Under the pieces are notes generated by a model. That model was not told where the DNA came from, made no database searches, and saw only the letters and a program-made list of their open reading frames with translations. The translations under genes were made by a program, and so were the position numbers. A stretch of 64,000 bases of DNA, taken from the NCBI RefSeq assembly GCF_019925205.1, contig NC_083565.1, positions 31,648,241 through 31,712,240 on the forward strand. Reading direction: 5' to 3'. Shown in pieces: positions 51,080-63,473 of this stretch; position 1 is the stretch's first letter, and each line of letters begins with the position of its first letter. Source of the DNA: Metopolophium dirhodum. Its lineage: Eukaryota > Arthropoda > Insecta > Hemiptera > Aphididae.

Positions 51080-51179
51080 CTTTTTTACCATCGTCATTCG
51101 TAGGTATTATTTTATCTTTAAATTTTAAAACAGCGTCAATAATGACTGATGCTGGAAGAGCTGGTTTTCGACCAACCAT
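51080..51179 (-). CDS. candidate first exon carried by the MULE
   Basis: ATG at 51177-51179 opens MVGRKPALPASVIIDAVLKF followed by KDKIIPTNDDGKK, and the exon ends at a strong donor G|GTAAGTAGG. The basic start and amphipathic stretch look like real coding sequence, but I do not recognise the family. It could be the N-terminus of a degenerate transposase or a captured host exon. A possible next acceptor at about 50953 leads to a stop after nine codons, so no full gene can be built. Confidence 0.45.
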
Positions 51180-53279
51180 TTAGAATTTTAATAATGTCTA
51201 TAAGAACTCAAAAATAAAAAATATTGTGAGTACCTTTAATTAAGTATTTGTGAGCAAATAAAGTGAGCACTGGTAGGTAATGGTATTAAATAACAGATTC
51301 ACTCATAACATGTGCTACAGCAGTACGTGGTTCTTCCAAATAAGTTGTTAAAATCGCTAACAATATTATAAATGAAATTACATATTATAATTTATATAAA
51401 TAGCAAATGTATACAGGAATATTGGGCCTACCACATTATTATACCTATATTCATAATCGAAGAACGTGTGTGCCTGTCAGCTGAACATAGTAATAAACGC
51501 TTAAAATTAGAAGAAAACTTCAGAACGTTTTAATTTGTTAAGGACACTTGCACTGCAGCACACAGTGCATTATACAAATATAATTATATATTATGTTCAC
51601 AAAACAAATATTAATATCACCATAAGTATAATTTAAAATTAAAATAAACTATAGGATTTAAAATTAATAATAATACTATAATCTACATAGGATGTACGGT
51701 TCCATTTTTAAAATAAAAAGATGAATATTACAAATTAACAGATGACAATAAAAACAATTGTTAAAATAATTGTTTTATAATTGAGGTGTGACATTTCAAA
51801 ACGTACTATTTCCAAAATGCCATGAATTAAGTTGTACATTAATTCATATGAAAAAATGGCCAAGGAATCGAACGTCGTGGTCAAATTGAACAAAAATGAA
51901 CTATTTTCACTGTTAAATTGAATTTAATTATCTGTTATTGAGGCATAACGTACTTTTTTCATGTCCAATATTAGGTCAAAAAGAACTATTTACAAATTGC
52001 ATCAAAACATTATATTTGCCGTGATAAATACATGTTTGGTTTAAAATTATGCGGCAAACCGCTAATAACCTAACCGCAAACTCCTAATATTCATTTTTTA
52101 TAAACCGTACTAATTCCATATAACTTCAAAACACACCATGTTCTATATTATAAATATAGAAAACGAAATTAAAGTAAATACAAAATGTACTTTTTCCAGT
52201 TGTTTTAAATTACATAAAATCTTTCCTGTACATTTTAAATAATTCTTTTATAAAAATTAACTTTGCAAATTAATACGAATAGTTTATTTAATTATTTCTA
52301 CATCTAAAAACATTATCATCATACACCAAGCATTGTGATTATTGATAGTCAAATGCTCCAAAAGTGTTGATGATCAGTGATACTAACATATTCATATTAT
52401 CCATCTCAAAAACCTCGAACCTTGTAAAATAATAAAATACCTATTATGTATAAAGTAGAATTTAAATAGTAAAACCGTATAAATCTATAACTAGATCCCT
52501 ATTGTGCGTCGTAAAAGGCAAAAAGGAAGTACCTATTCTATATTAATATAGATTTTAAAATAAAAACATAAAAGTTAATATTTAATTAAGACATCATAAT
52601 GTTTGCATAAAGTATAATACCTAAGTAAGTAGGAATGTACCTACTAAAAACTTATGTTGTAATATATATATTTGTTTAATGTACGTATTATATTATTATA
52701 TTTTCAAAAATACCATTGGAGAATTTTTATGATGATGACAATGATTATAAGTTCTTCTTAAACCAATAATGATTTAGGTCAATTTTATTTAAGTGACTGA
52801 AGTTTATTTTGTTAATATAATATAAATACTACTTAGTACTGTTTTTCTTTGAAAGTGCATCAAGATGTTTTTTATTTGATTTAGTAATTTTTTTTGCTTT
52901 GAAAGATAAAATTCATTGCATGCATAATTATTATTATAAATAAACAATATTTTTATTTTTGAAAGTTGTGTTTTAAAAAAATATTTGATAAATTAACATG
53001 GTGATTTTTTTTGAACAAAGCTCTATTATGGTATTTATTTATTTGTTTTTGTACAATTTATTTTGTTTTTAAAGATTGAAACTCATTGCATTATATTATG
53101 CAAGATTATTATTATTATTAACAGTTATTATTTTTCAATTTATGTTCTAAAGAAACATTTTATAAGCAAACAAGTACTGGATATCAATCCAATTCTGAGT
53201 AACGACTGCCCTTGAAAAGGCAAATTCAGTTGAATTTGAATTTGATTGCCATTATATTTAAACTAATAATTAAGACCCC

Positions 53280-53740
53280 ACGGGTAAATTGAATTTTACG
53301 GGTTTCCCGATGTTGAACAAATTCCAAAACCGGTCAAACAAATTCAAACAAATAACGTACTAAATATTGGCAAAAGAAAAATTTCAAAAAGTCGATTATT
53401 TACCTATGAGGGGGGCTGGGGAAACGTTTCCTCAGCCCCCCACGGGTAAATTGAATTTTCCGGGGTACCTGATGGCAAACAAATTCTGATTCGGGTCAAA
53501 CAAATTCAAACAAACAACGTATTAAATATTGGCAAAAGAAAAATTTCAAAAAGACGATTATTTACCTATGAGGGGGGCTGGGGAAACGTTTCCTCAGCCC
53601 CCCACGGGTAAATTGAATTTTCCGGGGTACCTGATGTAAAACAAATTCTGATTTGGGTCAAACAAATTCAAACAAATAACGTACTAAATATTGGCAAAAG
53701 AAAATTTACGAAAATTGATATGTGGGGGGCTGGGGAAACG
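53280..53740 (-). repeat. three ~155-bp subterminal tandem repeats, right arm
   Basis: Mirror image of 48368-48835 with a handful of substitutions. Confidence 0.88.
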
Positions 53741-53745
53741 TACGT

Positions 53746-53754
53746 CCACGCAAC
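53746..53754 (+). repeat. 9-bp target-site duplication, right
   Basis: CCACGCAAC directly after the MULE; identical to 48353-48361. Confidence 0.9.
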
Positions 53755-54129
53755 GCATAACCTGGTTCGCCATATAGTCTTGTACCCGGCTTACAATGGT
53801 GTACACGGTTGCCTCGCACTTATAGTGGATAGCGATCAGATACCGGTCGGTAACCGAATTATCACCTAGCGGCGACGGTACTGATCGACTCGCACGTTGT
53901 GGTGGCGAAACCGTGATACCGAGGAATACACCAAGCCTGTGCACCGCGAAGTGTATCCCGGTTACCTCTGTTTGACACGGTGTACCTATGGGCGCCCGCA
54001 TGGTTAACCTGGTGGTGCACCACGCCACGTATGACCTGGTTCGCCATATAGTCTTGTACCCGGCTTACAATGGTGTACACGATTGCCTCGCACCCAGTGG
54101 ACAGCGGTCGGATACCGCTCGGCGGAAAG
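53755..54129 (+). repeat. ~270-bp tandem repeat units right of the MULE
   Basis: ACCTGGTTCGCCATATAGTC followed by TTGTACCCGGCTTACAATGG occurs at about 53760 and again at about 54030. The block shares CCGAATTATCACC and CCTCTGTTT..ACGGTGTACCTAT with the left flank at 48170-48320 in the same orientation. Removing the MULE would make the flanks one continuous repeat array. Long frames exist on both strands but carry conflicting peptides, so coding is unproven. Confidence 0.65.
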
Positions 54130-54300
54130 CCTGTCAGATCCTTTGTCGGACGGGTCATAGACTCTGAACTACGGAGGTTGATGGTCGAAGCGGTCAGAAT
54201 CCCAGTTTCCGTTTTGCCCGCGATGGTGGCCAAAGTGGCCAAACTGATGTCTGGTTGTAATGATATTCAGCTTCGTCTTACCTGTTACGTATAGCGATCG
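54130..54300 (-). repeat. GC-richer repeated block, inverted unit
   Basis: Read on the minus strand it aligns with 46090-46200 and 48010-48100 (GTAAGACGAAGC.., ATATCATTACAAC.., CCACTTTGGCCACCATCGCG). The shared frame again gives ATLATIA. Confidence 0.5.
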
Positions 54301-54372
54301 CCGCACATCACTGTAGTCTGATGTCCGACTAGAATGACTGAAGGACACAAAAGACAAATCAGCTTTGGACAT
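54282..54372 (-). CDS. possible first exon next to the repeated block
   Basis: ATG at 54370-54372 begins MSKADLSFVSFSHSSRTSDY, and the exon ends in an excellent donor ACAG|GTAAGACG. The downstream sequence (54130-54281) then reads as intron or as broken exon. The Ser-rich peptide is not recognised. It could be the 5' end of the gene from which the repeated blocks derive. Confidence 0.25.
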
Positions 54373-57300
54373 CCTCTCGTCTTCGATATCTTTGAATATC
54401 TGTTTGAAAGTAATGTACGTGACCTATTATTAATATTCTATACAATAAAAAAAAATTTCAAATTTACAATAGTAGTGGTAACGAGGCTATCGAAGTATAC
54501 GTAAGAATGTACGTTATGTATATTATATTATTTTAAACAAAAAAATGAAAAGTATTTAAGTACCTACGATCTATAATATACGGCACTTTGATGGTTCGAG
54601 TATTTTTTATTTTATCATAAATTATTCATATACAATTTTTCTCAATATTTAGTTGTGTATTAACATTATAATAATTAACAATGGAGGCAATGGAGCCTGC
54701 AACGTTGCTTTTTCAAATAAAATTAATTAATTTGTATACACTATACAGTATACTGAAAATGTAATTCAATTATATTGTATATAGTGTTACAGTTTGTGAC
54801 GAGGGCGCCTTAAAGAGAACACCCGTGGGGGGGGGGGGGCTGTATGAAAATATTCGATACCAAAATGGTTGTACTATTTTTATTTTATTATAAATTAGGA
54901 ATTATTAATAATCATATGAACAATAGATATCTTATAATATAAATATGTACATCATACTGCGCACGTTGGGGAAGAGGACGATTGATCTCTCTCGGGAAGG
55001 AGCCTATAGTTTAGAGGCAAAAAATATTTTAAAAAAAACTACTTGTCTTATAAGTCTATTAGTTAGGTAGGTATACGTATTAGTTGAAGTGCACTAGTTA
55101 TATTTATTTCCATCGGAGCTACAATACACTCTAGTCGCTCCACTGCTATACCTACATTATACAGTCGAGCCTCCACTTGATCGATTTTTTTTTACTCTTT
55201 CAATGTTTTTCAGTTGTATTTTAGGTATATAACTCGAAAAATACATAAGTTATATTTATTTTTATTCCCCTTAAGATTCTAGCTATCGAAACTCGACACT
55301 ATTATATTTTCGTTCTATTATTCTGTCTTTTTAATGAATCTTAAACACGAATAGGTATTAATGCGAACAGTAAATATTATATAGTATAGTGAGACAGTGT
55401 TTGATTGTAGTTATTATTATTAACAATGTATAACGTATTTGTAATAGTATACACATTGCACATATTTACATTTTGTGCAGCAGCCTGCAATCGATTTAAT
55501 TAACGACAATGGAAGAAAAAAAATTTAATCTCTCATAGGTACAAACAGTGGCGCTACACCACATACATAAGACGATAACATTGGAATATTTGAGACAGTT
55601 TAAAAGCACAAGTTTTTTTCTAAATTTATCTATATTATAGATTGTGTATCTGATATGACGAAGAACCAACACGGTTAAAAAATAATAATGTAATGACGGT
55701 AAAATTTTCAAAAGTCTGTCCATGATCGGATTGGCATATTATGGATTGCAATGATTGAACTTTGAGTTTTTTAGATTATGGTGGACTTGTGGACTCGACA
55801 GTTTAAATCGACGGAAAATACCATAAGACTTTAATTTATTATTTAAGTTATACCTATCAAACGCACGCACTGGTGAATTTTTGTTTAAAACAATTTATTT
55901 TGCTGCTTATGTTCAACATTGTGTAAATGGAGTTTTCCTGCGTTTCGCTAAAGATATATTACCTATATAGTATCAAAAAAATTATACATGGTATATAGAA
56001 AATTCTAAAATAAACATTCGGTCTTGGTGCAAATTTCAAGTGTAACTACAATTATTCATTTTTGAATTAAAAAAAAAAATTTTAAATCTTATATTCTTAT
56101 ATATTATATAAAAAATGTTTAATGAATTATGAATGTCTCACTCAAAATAATTTGCAAATTTCCGCGATTTTGATGAATTTTATCAAAATTTTAACTTCAT
56201 AACAAATTATTGTGAATTTTCGATCAACTTAATTTTTTTAATTACATTAATAACAACTTATGAGGAACCTTATATTAAATTTTCGATTTTTTTTGATCTA
56301 ACGAAAAAATTTTTATCAATAATGGGTAATTAAAAAAAAACTAATAAAATTGAAAATTTCTTATGTATAAAAATAATTTAAAAGAAGTTAAAATATTTTG
56401 AAAATTGCAGAAAAAGCTAACATAAATAATTGGTGAAAATGTCAAGTATCTACAATAATTTGTTTTTGATTAATGACAAGAACATAAAATCGATTTTTTC
56501 AAAAACTGGATTATTAAAGATAAAATAACAAATACCTAACACACATAATTAAAACTTTTCTCAGATTCTAAAATAATCTGAAGTCTTTTGTATCATACAA
56601 TTTTAACTAATTTTGATCATTATTAAGCTAAAACCTTTTACTTCAAAATAATAATATAATGTATTGTGTATTAAAATATATCTACAATGTACAAACTACA
56701 TAGGCATTGGTAAATATACATATTTTATATTCAAACAGTTAAAATCAAATCCAATTTTAAACTCACAACGTTATAAAAATTGGTTAAAAATAGTTGTACT
56801 AAAGTCATGACTTCATGAGAGTAAGATGAAATAGGTGAAAATTGCAAATATTAATATTTTTTAATATTTCTATTAATTTGTTTGGTAATTTTATTATGCT
56901 CGTTATTATGCGCATAGTAAGTACCTATAACAAAGATAAGTGAAAATTAAAATAATTGACTTTTCCGTAGCTTATTAGAGTTAAGTTTAATTTGAATTTG
57001 AATTTTTGATTGTAATGTAAATAAAATAAGAAATAAGTTACATTTTTTATCGAATGGGCCAATTTTTTGTTGAGGGCCGATAGAAATTTAAAATCTCGGT
57101 GGGCCGAAAAGTCTCAATCCGGAGTTGCCTTAAATGATCCGTAAAAATGACCATCAAAGAAATTTAAATTTAAATTTAAAAATTAAACTTGTGATGTAAA
57201 TGTCGGTTATTGTAAAATCAAACATGGCTTATATACAGTACATAGTAACCACGTAGTTTCGTTTATAACAAAAGTAAAAATATTTAATAGGTACGTAGAA

Positions 57301-58155
57301 ATCGTAGAATACTTACTTGAAGATACTGTGATTATAGCAAAATAATAACATTAAAATTACAACATAATATACTTAGGAGTTTACCATGATATAAGTATGT
57401 CATTTTTCTTTATTAGATTTACCGAATTCGTTACCATTTGTTCATAAATTTGTTTACGTTATTATGTTGTGTTTATTATGTAATATGAATTTTTTTTCCT
57501 TTTTTTTATTATATTTGTGGTTTTGTAGGTATATTATATGTTAGTACTTTTATTATTGGCATTTTAAAACCGGATTTGACAAGAAACACTTCAAAATGCA
57601 CTGTTTCTCAAGTATAAGTAACGCCTAAGAATAGGTCTTAGGATTTGAATTAATTTTTAAAGAAATTTTTAATTTCGTACAAATTGTAAACATAATGAAC
57701 GAGCCCGTGTGCCTTAAATTATTTAACTAAAATCGGGTTTTTAATAAATCTGGCTTTTCGAATCCATCCAATTTTAACTAATTTTAAGTACGTTGAGTAA
57801 TATTAACGCATGTAAAACAGAATTTAACTACAACCATACCTTCAGCATAACTACGACCTGCAAGCCACATCTTAATATCGGTGTTTACAGAATATCACTT
57901 CACACGTGAAACTTGGCGTGTCTGTGTCCGGCAGCTATTTTAAGTCGAGAAAAAAATTAAATTTATTGAAAACATTACTTTACTTTAAACACTATAGTAT
58001 AAAATCCAAAGTTAAAAATTTAAGACTCATTCAATACAATTATTAACACAATTCACTGTCAAAATATTACAATATAAAAAAACTAATTTTATTCGATTAA
58101 ACAATTACAAAGTGTATATCGTCGTAAAAAATAAACAATATATTCACCAGCTTCC
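54373..58155. other. gene-free repeat-rich stretch
   Basis: Contains a G run at 54827-54840, a diverged family A copy at about 55970-56560, and hAT-like text around 57050-57130. ORFs here (for example 55496-55723) lack any family resemblance. Confidence 0.45.
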
Positions 58156-58156
58156 T

Positions 58157-58183
<27 letters not shown>
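58156..58183 (+). repeat. (TAA)n microsatellite
   Basis: Nine perfect ATA/TAA triplets just 3' of the Kelch pseudogene stop codon. Confidence 0.9.
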
Positions 58184-58189
<6 letters not shown>

Positions 58190-58198
58190 GCCAGCACA

Positions 58199-59676
58199 CT
58201 AGAACAGTATTAGTACTCCAGTAAAAATTTGACCATCATCATTTATACTGGATTCCATTAATTTCCATTCATTAGTGATAGGATTATACATTTCTATAGA
58301 GTCCAGAGTAGAATCATTATCCATTCCACCCACAACATACAATAAACCATCTGAGGCAATTACTCCTATATTAAAAAAACATAATTTAAATTCAATACAA
58401 TTTTATAAAGGTTTTTTTTGAAAAATAATAATTATTGTTACCAGGACTGTATCTGCACAAATGCATATCGGCCCTAGGAGCATAAGAATTTGTTGTACAG
58501 GCTTCTACACTTCTTTGAACTGTTCCTAAGTCACTTATACCAACAATAGCATACATAACACCATCTTAGAAGGCTATACCAACATTACTGCGAGGTATAG
58601 ACAATTTTGAAATAAATTGCCATGAGTCAAGGCTGGGAAGATAATATTCGACAGATTTCAAACATTTCTTTGATGAACTATCATAATCTCCTACCTATAC
58701 AATTTAATAAAATATATTGTAAAATAAAACAAAATTTAAATTTAAAAAATGAAATATTGATTTACCGCATATAACCTATCATTCAGTACTTCAATGCCCA
58801 AACACTGCCTTTACAGAACATACTAGCAAACATTTTCCATTTTTGAATACTGATATCAAAAACCTCGGCACTCTTTAAACCACTAGAACCGTCAAATCCA
58901 CCAACCTAGTTTTTGATAATATACCTAATAATATATTAAATGTATAAAATGAAATAACTAATATATTGATAGAACTTACAGCATATACACAATTATCTAA
59001 TGCATCAATTTCAAAATAACTTCGACCAATTAACATGTCTGCCGTTTGTACCCAAAACGGTTGTGAAGTTAAATCAAGCATTGAAACAGATTGAGGTTTG
59101 GTTTCACAGTTATTATCTACAGTAAACACAAACTGATCTGCTATTAATGCAAGATGTGCTGGCCGACAGTAGTTACTCATTTCTAGTACATTATGCCAAA
59201 GGTTGTTTGCTGGGCCATACCAATTTGTAGAAGTTTTTTTTCGTATTTGTCAACCAACTTAACACAAGAATAACCCGAGAGAAATAACTTGATAAAATTA
59301 TTGTTAAGATAAATTAATTAAAACACGTTTACTTTTTGTAAACTGTCAAACTGTCTAGGTTTACTCCGGATAGTTTGTAGTTTGTTGAAAGGTTGTACTG
59401 ACTTAAGTAGATTGTAATGAAACGCTTCAAACACATAATCTTTACCTAACAATAATATAATAATAAGATTTATTAACTCATAATATAAGTAGGTATCATA
59501 TCTATGAAAAAACATACATTTTGGACTATTTTTAATAAGAAAATCATCAACTACTTTTTCTAAAATAAACTGTTTTGAAACTGAATGGCAAACGTACCTA
59601 CGTGTACCATTAATTCGGGAAAAATGTTTCTATTGTCCGATTCATGTTGCACCCAATTAGTAACACATTCAAATAC
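58199..59676 (-). pseudogene. 5'-truncated Kelch-like pseudogene
   Basis: Exon equivalents, in transcription order, align with exons 5-10 of the gene at 18769-23223: 59518-59676 (VFECVTNWVQHESDNRN), 59333-59445 (DYVFEAFHYNLLKSVQPF), about 58980-59268, 58766-58905 (VGGFDGSSGLKSAEVFDI), 58442-58694, 58199-58365 (GLLYVVGGMDNDSTLDSIEM). Disabling changes: two frameshifts in the first, the acceptor AG mutated to GG near 59269 with a frameshift after an A run, one base lost from the fourth (140 nt), and TAA at 58566-58568 in the fifth. No BTB exons were found upstream, where an inverted transporter exon copy and repeats begin. Confidence 0.88.
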
Positions 59677-59921
59677 CTATAACAACAAATAAATACAATG
59701 TAATTAATATACAAGAAAGTGTAGTTGTATAAAATTAGCACATCAATTTAATTTATAAATTAATTTGTTATAATATGAGACATCAGGGGCGGAAATTCAG
59801 TACTATTAGGTTAGCAACTTAAAATAGTTTGTTTTTCTCAAACTGCCGTTATTAAAATTTCAGAACTAATAAAGTTAAAAAAGTTGGGTAAGTGGATGTC
59901 GCTCTGCTGTACAGTAGGTTA

Positions 59922-60134
59922 ATGCATGGCCATAGCGATCGGAGACATGGCTATCAAAATGTATCTTTACACAGTCATCTGTAATCCAGCTTGGATCATT
60001 GCAATAGAGCTATTGAATGGCGTGTCGTATGCATTGGGAACGTCGGTGAAAATGTCGTACGCGAAAATTATGTCACCCGAAGACTCTACGAACACTAGCT
60101 GTAATCGGGATATTAGTACTTTTCGATAGCATTG
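59922..60134 (+). pseudogene. inverted distant copy of the MFSD6-like penultimate exon
   Basis: Matches the 3' part of exon 38385-38749 in the opposite orientation, with the adjoining intron sequence. A 4-base insertion after AACACT shifts the frame, TGG became TGT, and the splice donor GTAAAC became ATAAAC. It abuts a short family A fragment at 59886-59920. Confidence 0.88.
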
Positions 60135-60329
60135 ATAAACTATGGAAATTTTTTTATACACTTGACATTGAGTGTTTCTATATAAAGCAAGGAAAATGCT
60201 TCAACAAAAAAAAAAATTGAAGTAATCCACTTATAGTAGTAGTCACTTATTATCGATTTATAATACCATGAAAAATAGGACAATTTTCATTGGGAATGAT
60301 CTCACGAATAATAAAAAAAAAAAAATGCG

Positions 60330-61340
60330 GGTAAGTGAGTGTCACTCTACTATACAGTGTTAAATTTGAATTCAATGATATAATATCATTGTATAAGAAA
60401 AACGATTCTGGGCGAAGCCTATGATATTACTAAGTATATTTTATGGTATTATTGTGAATAAAGTAATTATTAAATAACCTATTTACGTGGAGCCTTGTTT
60501 TCAATTTTCAATCTTTAGCTATAAAAGTTGAAAATTTTATAAACTTTGAACTACAAAATAATTATTAAATTATAAATTTGATAAATTTTGTCAAAATTTG
60601 AACTTTAAATGCTTATAAAAAAAAATTGTGCTTATGAATTTTAATATTTTTTAACTGCTATTAGAACGATATATCAAGAGCCTTATAAAAAATTTTCACG
60701 CTTTTTTACCCAACAAATAAAATTTTATTGATATTTATAGGAAAAATAACTAAACAAATTGAAAACTGACAATCTCCGTAAACAGCTCAAAAAGAGTCAA
60801 ATTATTTTCAAAATTTTATCGTGTATGGAAAATGCTAATATACACATTCAGTGAAATTTTCAAGTATCTACAGTCATTCGTTTTTTTTATTTTAACCTAA
60901 GAGCCATCTATTAAATTTTCAAGCTTTTTTGACTAACAAATAAAATTTTATTGATATTTATAGAAAAAACAAAACAAAATGGAAACTGAAAATGTCCGTA
61001 AACAGCTCAAAATAAGTCAAAATATTTGGAAAATGTTATGGTGTATAGAAAATGCTTATATAAACATTCAGTCAAAATTTCATTTGTTTTAGAGTTTCAC
61101 CAAAAACCAAAATCGATTTTCTCGAAAACATATTTTGCGTAAAAATTCCCGTTTTTCTTGTTTTTCAAGTCGCTTTTGAAAACTACTGGGAAATGTTTAC
61201 TTTTGACCCCCTAAAGTACCAACTAGATTCACTTTCCTATCAGAAAAGTTACTGTTGAAGAAAATCTACCCATTTTTGCTGTCCTAAAAGGTGACGACAG
61301 ACACACATCATTGTAAAATCAATACATTCATCGCTCCGCT
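60330..61340 (+). repeat. family A dispersed repeat, near full-length copy
   Basis: Same order of landmarks as 28236-29215, ending in CATTCATCGCTCCGCTCAGA; a second tail fragment follows at about 61475-61555. Its left part, together with 59922-60330, is an inverted copy of about 37840-38590. Confidence 0.8.
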
Positions 61341-61555
61341 CAGAATCAAAAATATTTGTATAATATTTCTTATAACGAAACTTATAGGTACTTACAAGGT
61401 CTATCACAGGCGAAATTTTGTCATTTGGCACAGCAACTAGACGCTCTTTTACGTGTAATTTTAGTATAAGTTGCAGACACAAAAAAAAAATTAAAAAAAA
61501 AACACACATCATTGTAAAATCAATACATTCATGGCTTCGCTCAGAATCTAAAAGC

Positions 61556-63473
61556 ATATAATTTTGAAGTGTGAATATGTGATACAATATCCCTACAAAG
61601 TTTAACGTGCACTGATTTAAAATTATCGAAGACATGTGTATAATTTATTTGATAAGCGTTTGAAGTTAAAATTCAAAAGAGACAAATTTTGTCAATAACT
61701 GTTAGGTATAGGTGGGTATTTTAAATTATGTTTAGTTTTATTATTTCTAATTTATTGTTTCATAGTTCATACAATAGCTTCTTATACAAAGTAAATAAAT
61801 AACAAATAAATACTACACATGAGTATTTGATAGATTAAATACTTAAAGCTCGTGAATAAAGTCATCATGAACCTTTTCAGCTGTAGCGATGATTTTCAGT
61901 TGACTTTTATAACATTATTGTTGATTTCTATAATAAATTTAATCAACTGCCAAAAACTATTTTATCGGATATTAAAAAAAATGATATTACATCTACTCCC
62001 TTTCCACATCTATCGGGCCTACCCATTAATTTTGTTTTGTTAAGTGAATATAAGCCCCATTCAAACCGCCATTGCATAAGGTTATTTTTATAATTGTATG
62101 TAAGACAGTGTAAATATTTTATATTGTTGTATTTATACCTATATTACCTACTAGATACCATATTATACGAGTACCCAAAATTAAAATAACGTAGGTAAAT
62201 CCATACATAATAATCTATTAAATTTGTTGATTATTTTTTTTATTAAATTGTTATTATGCCAGAATAATATAGAGTAGAAAATTATTAGAAAATTAACAAG
62301 CTGCAAGAGTATAAAAAGAATTTGTTTAAATAAGAATGTAAGAATGTCCATTCTATAAAATAATATATGTTATGATATTATGTGGTTCAACGTTTATTTT
62401 CCTAATATTAATTTATTGAGGATAACATTATTTTTAATAAGTAGGTACTGATTTCTAAATAAGTAACTATCAGTTGAAAAATAGTTTTTAAGCTGATTTA
62501 TAATTTATTATAAATAGGTTTAATTGTACAAGAATTGGAAACTGTAAAGAAAATTAATTTTACCAAACATTTTAAAACTTTGACACTAAAATAAATATAC
62601 GCACCAAGTATTAGTTGATGATAACTTGGAATATTTTTTGTGTCATAAAATCGCAATCACAATATTACCTATTATTTGCATTTGGTAGTATGTTATAGGT
62701 ACTTATTATAATTTAAAACGAACATTATTGAATTCAATTGAATAAAGTTGTATTTTCTTACCTATTATTGTATAAGTACCTATTCTATCCTTCAGTATAG
62801 TTTCCTTCAGATCTTTGACAGAACCATCAAATGGACATGATTAGTGCCGAGTCTATAATACTATTATTCAATAACTGATTGATTCATATCGACGGTATTT
62901 TGTTAAAAGGGCGTATACAAAATGTAGGTAGGTAATTTACAGATTGTAGCGTACATCAAATTCAACGATATTTATAATATTATCGTGAATCTTTGTAAAA
63001 ATAATATGAAAATAAAAATATTAACAACTTTATTATTATTTTTTTATTCATGGCCTGAAAACTAAATAGTATCAGTCAAACGTGACGACGGCCGTTGGTA
63101 TCGATACAGAATAATAAACAAATATTCTGAGCTCACTAATATTTCAGTATACCTTGATCACATTAAATGTAAATCCAAGTATATAAATTGTACCCGTCTA
63201 TACATTAGACGCTCTCTGACTTGCTATTAATGTATTAATAATAGTTTGAAGCTGGCAGTGGGTACTTGTTAAAAAATGTATCTGTTTATGATATTACGTT
63301 GTCGCCCAACGCATAAATAACTGTGAAAACTCATTCACGGATAACCGCTCACAAGCCGAGGATTACGACTTAAACGGCTGTCTAGCCAGAGTTCCACTAG
63401 ATTACTGTGAACCCGAAGTAGACGAAGTAAGTATCCGTTTATATATAGGTATATATATATCAGACATTATCTG
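61556..63473. other. AT-rich gene-free stretch
   Basis: No gene or element end is recognisable; the 63-codon ORF at 61852-62043 is AT-biased and hydrophobic without family resemblance. Confidence 0.4.

Larger units (their letters stand above)
48362..53745 (-). mobile_element. Mutator-like element with 1.36-kb inverted repeats
   Basis: The 5384-bp element begins ACGTACGTTTCCCCAGCCCC and ends with its complement. The arms 48362-49718 and 52387-53745 are nearly identical inverted copies over their whole length. The element is bordered by an exact 9-bp duplication CCACGCAAC. Very long inverted repeats plus a 9-bp duplication are the hallmark of the Mutator (MULE) superfamily. The 2.67-kb interior carries a family A repeat (50040-50620) and a candidate first exon on the minus strand (51080-51179). 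No transposase catalytic domain is recognisable, so it is probably non-autonomous. Arm identity and the intact TSD suggest a fairly recent insertion. Confidence 0.9.

Noticed and set aside
53684..54242. Overlapping 114- and 126-codon minus-strand ORFs sharing IVSRVQDYMANQV
   Set aside because: The shared peptide comes from ~270-bp tandem DNA repeats. The plus strand is also open and the frames conflict, so no gene is claimed.
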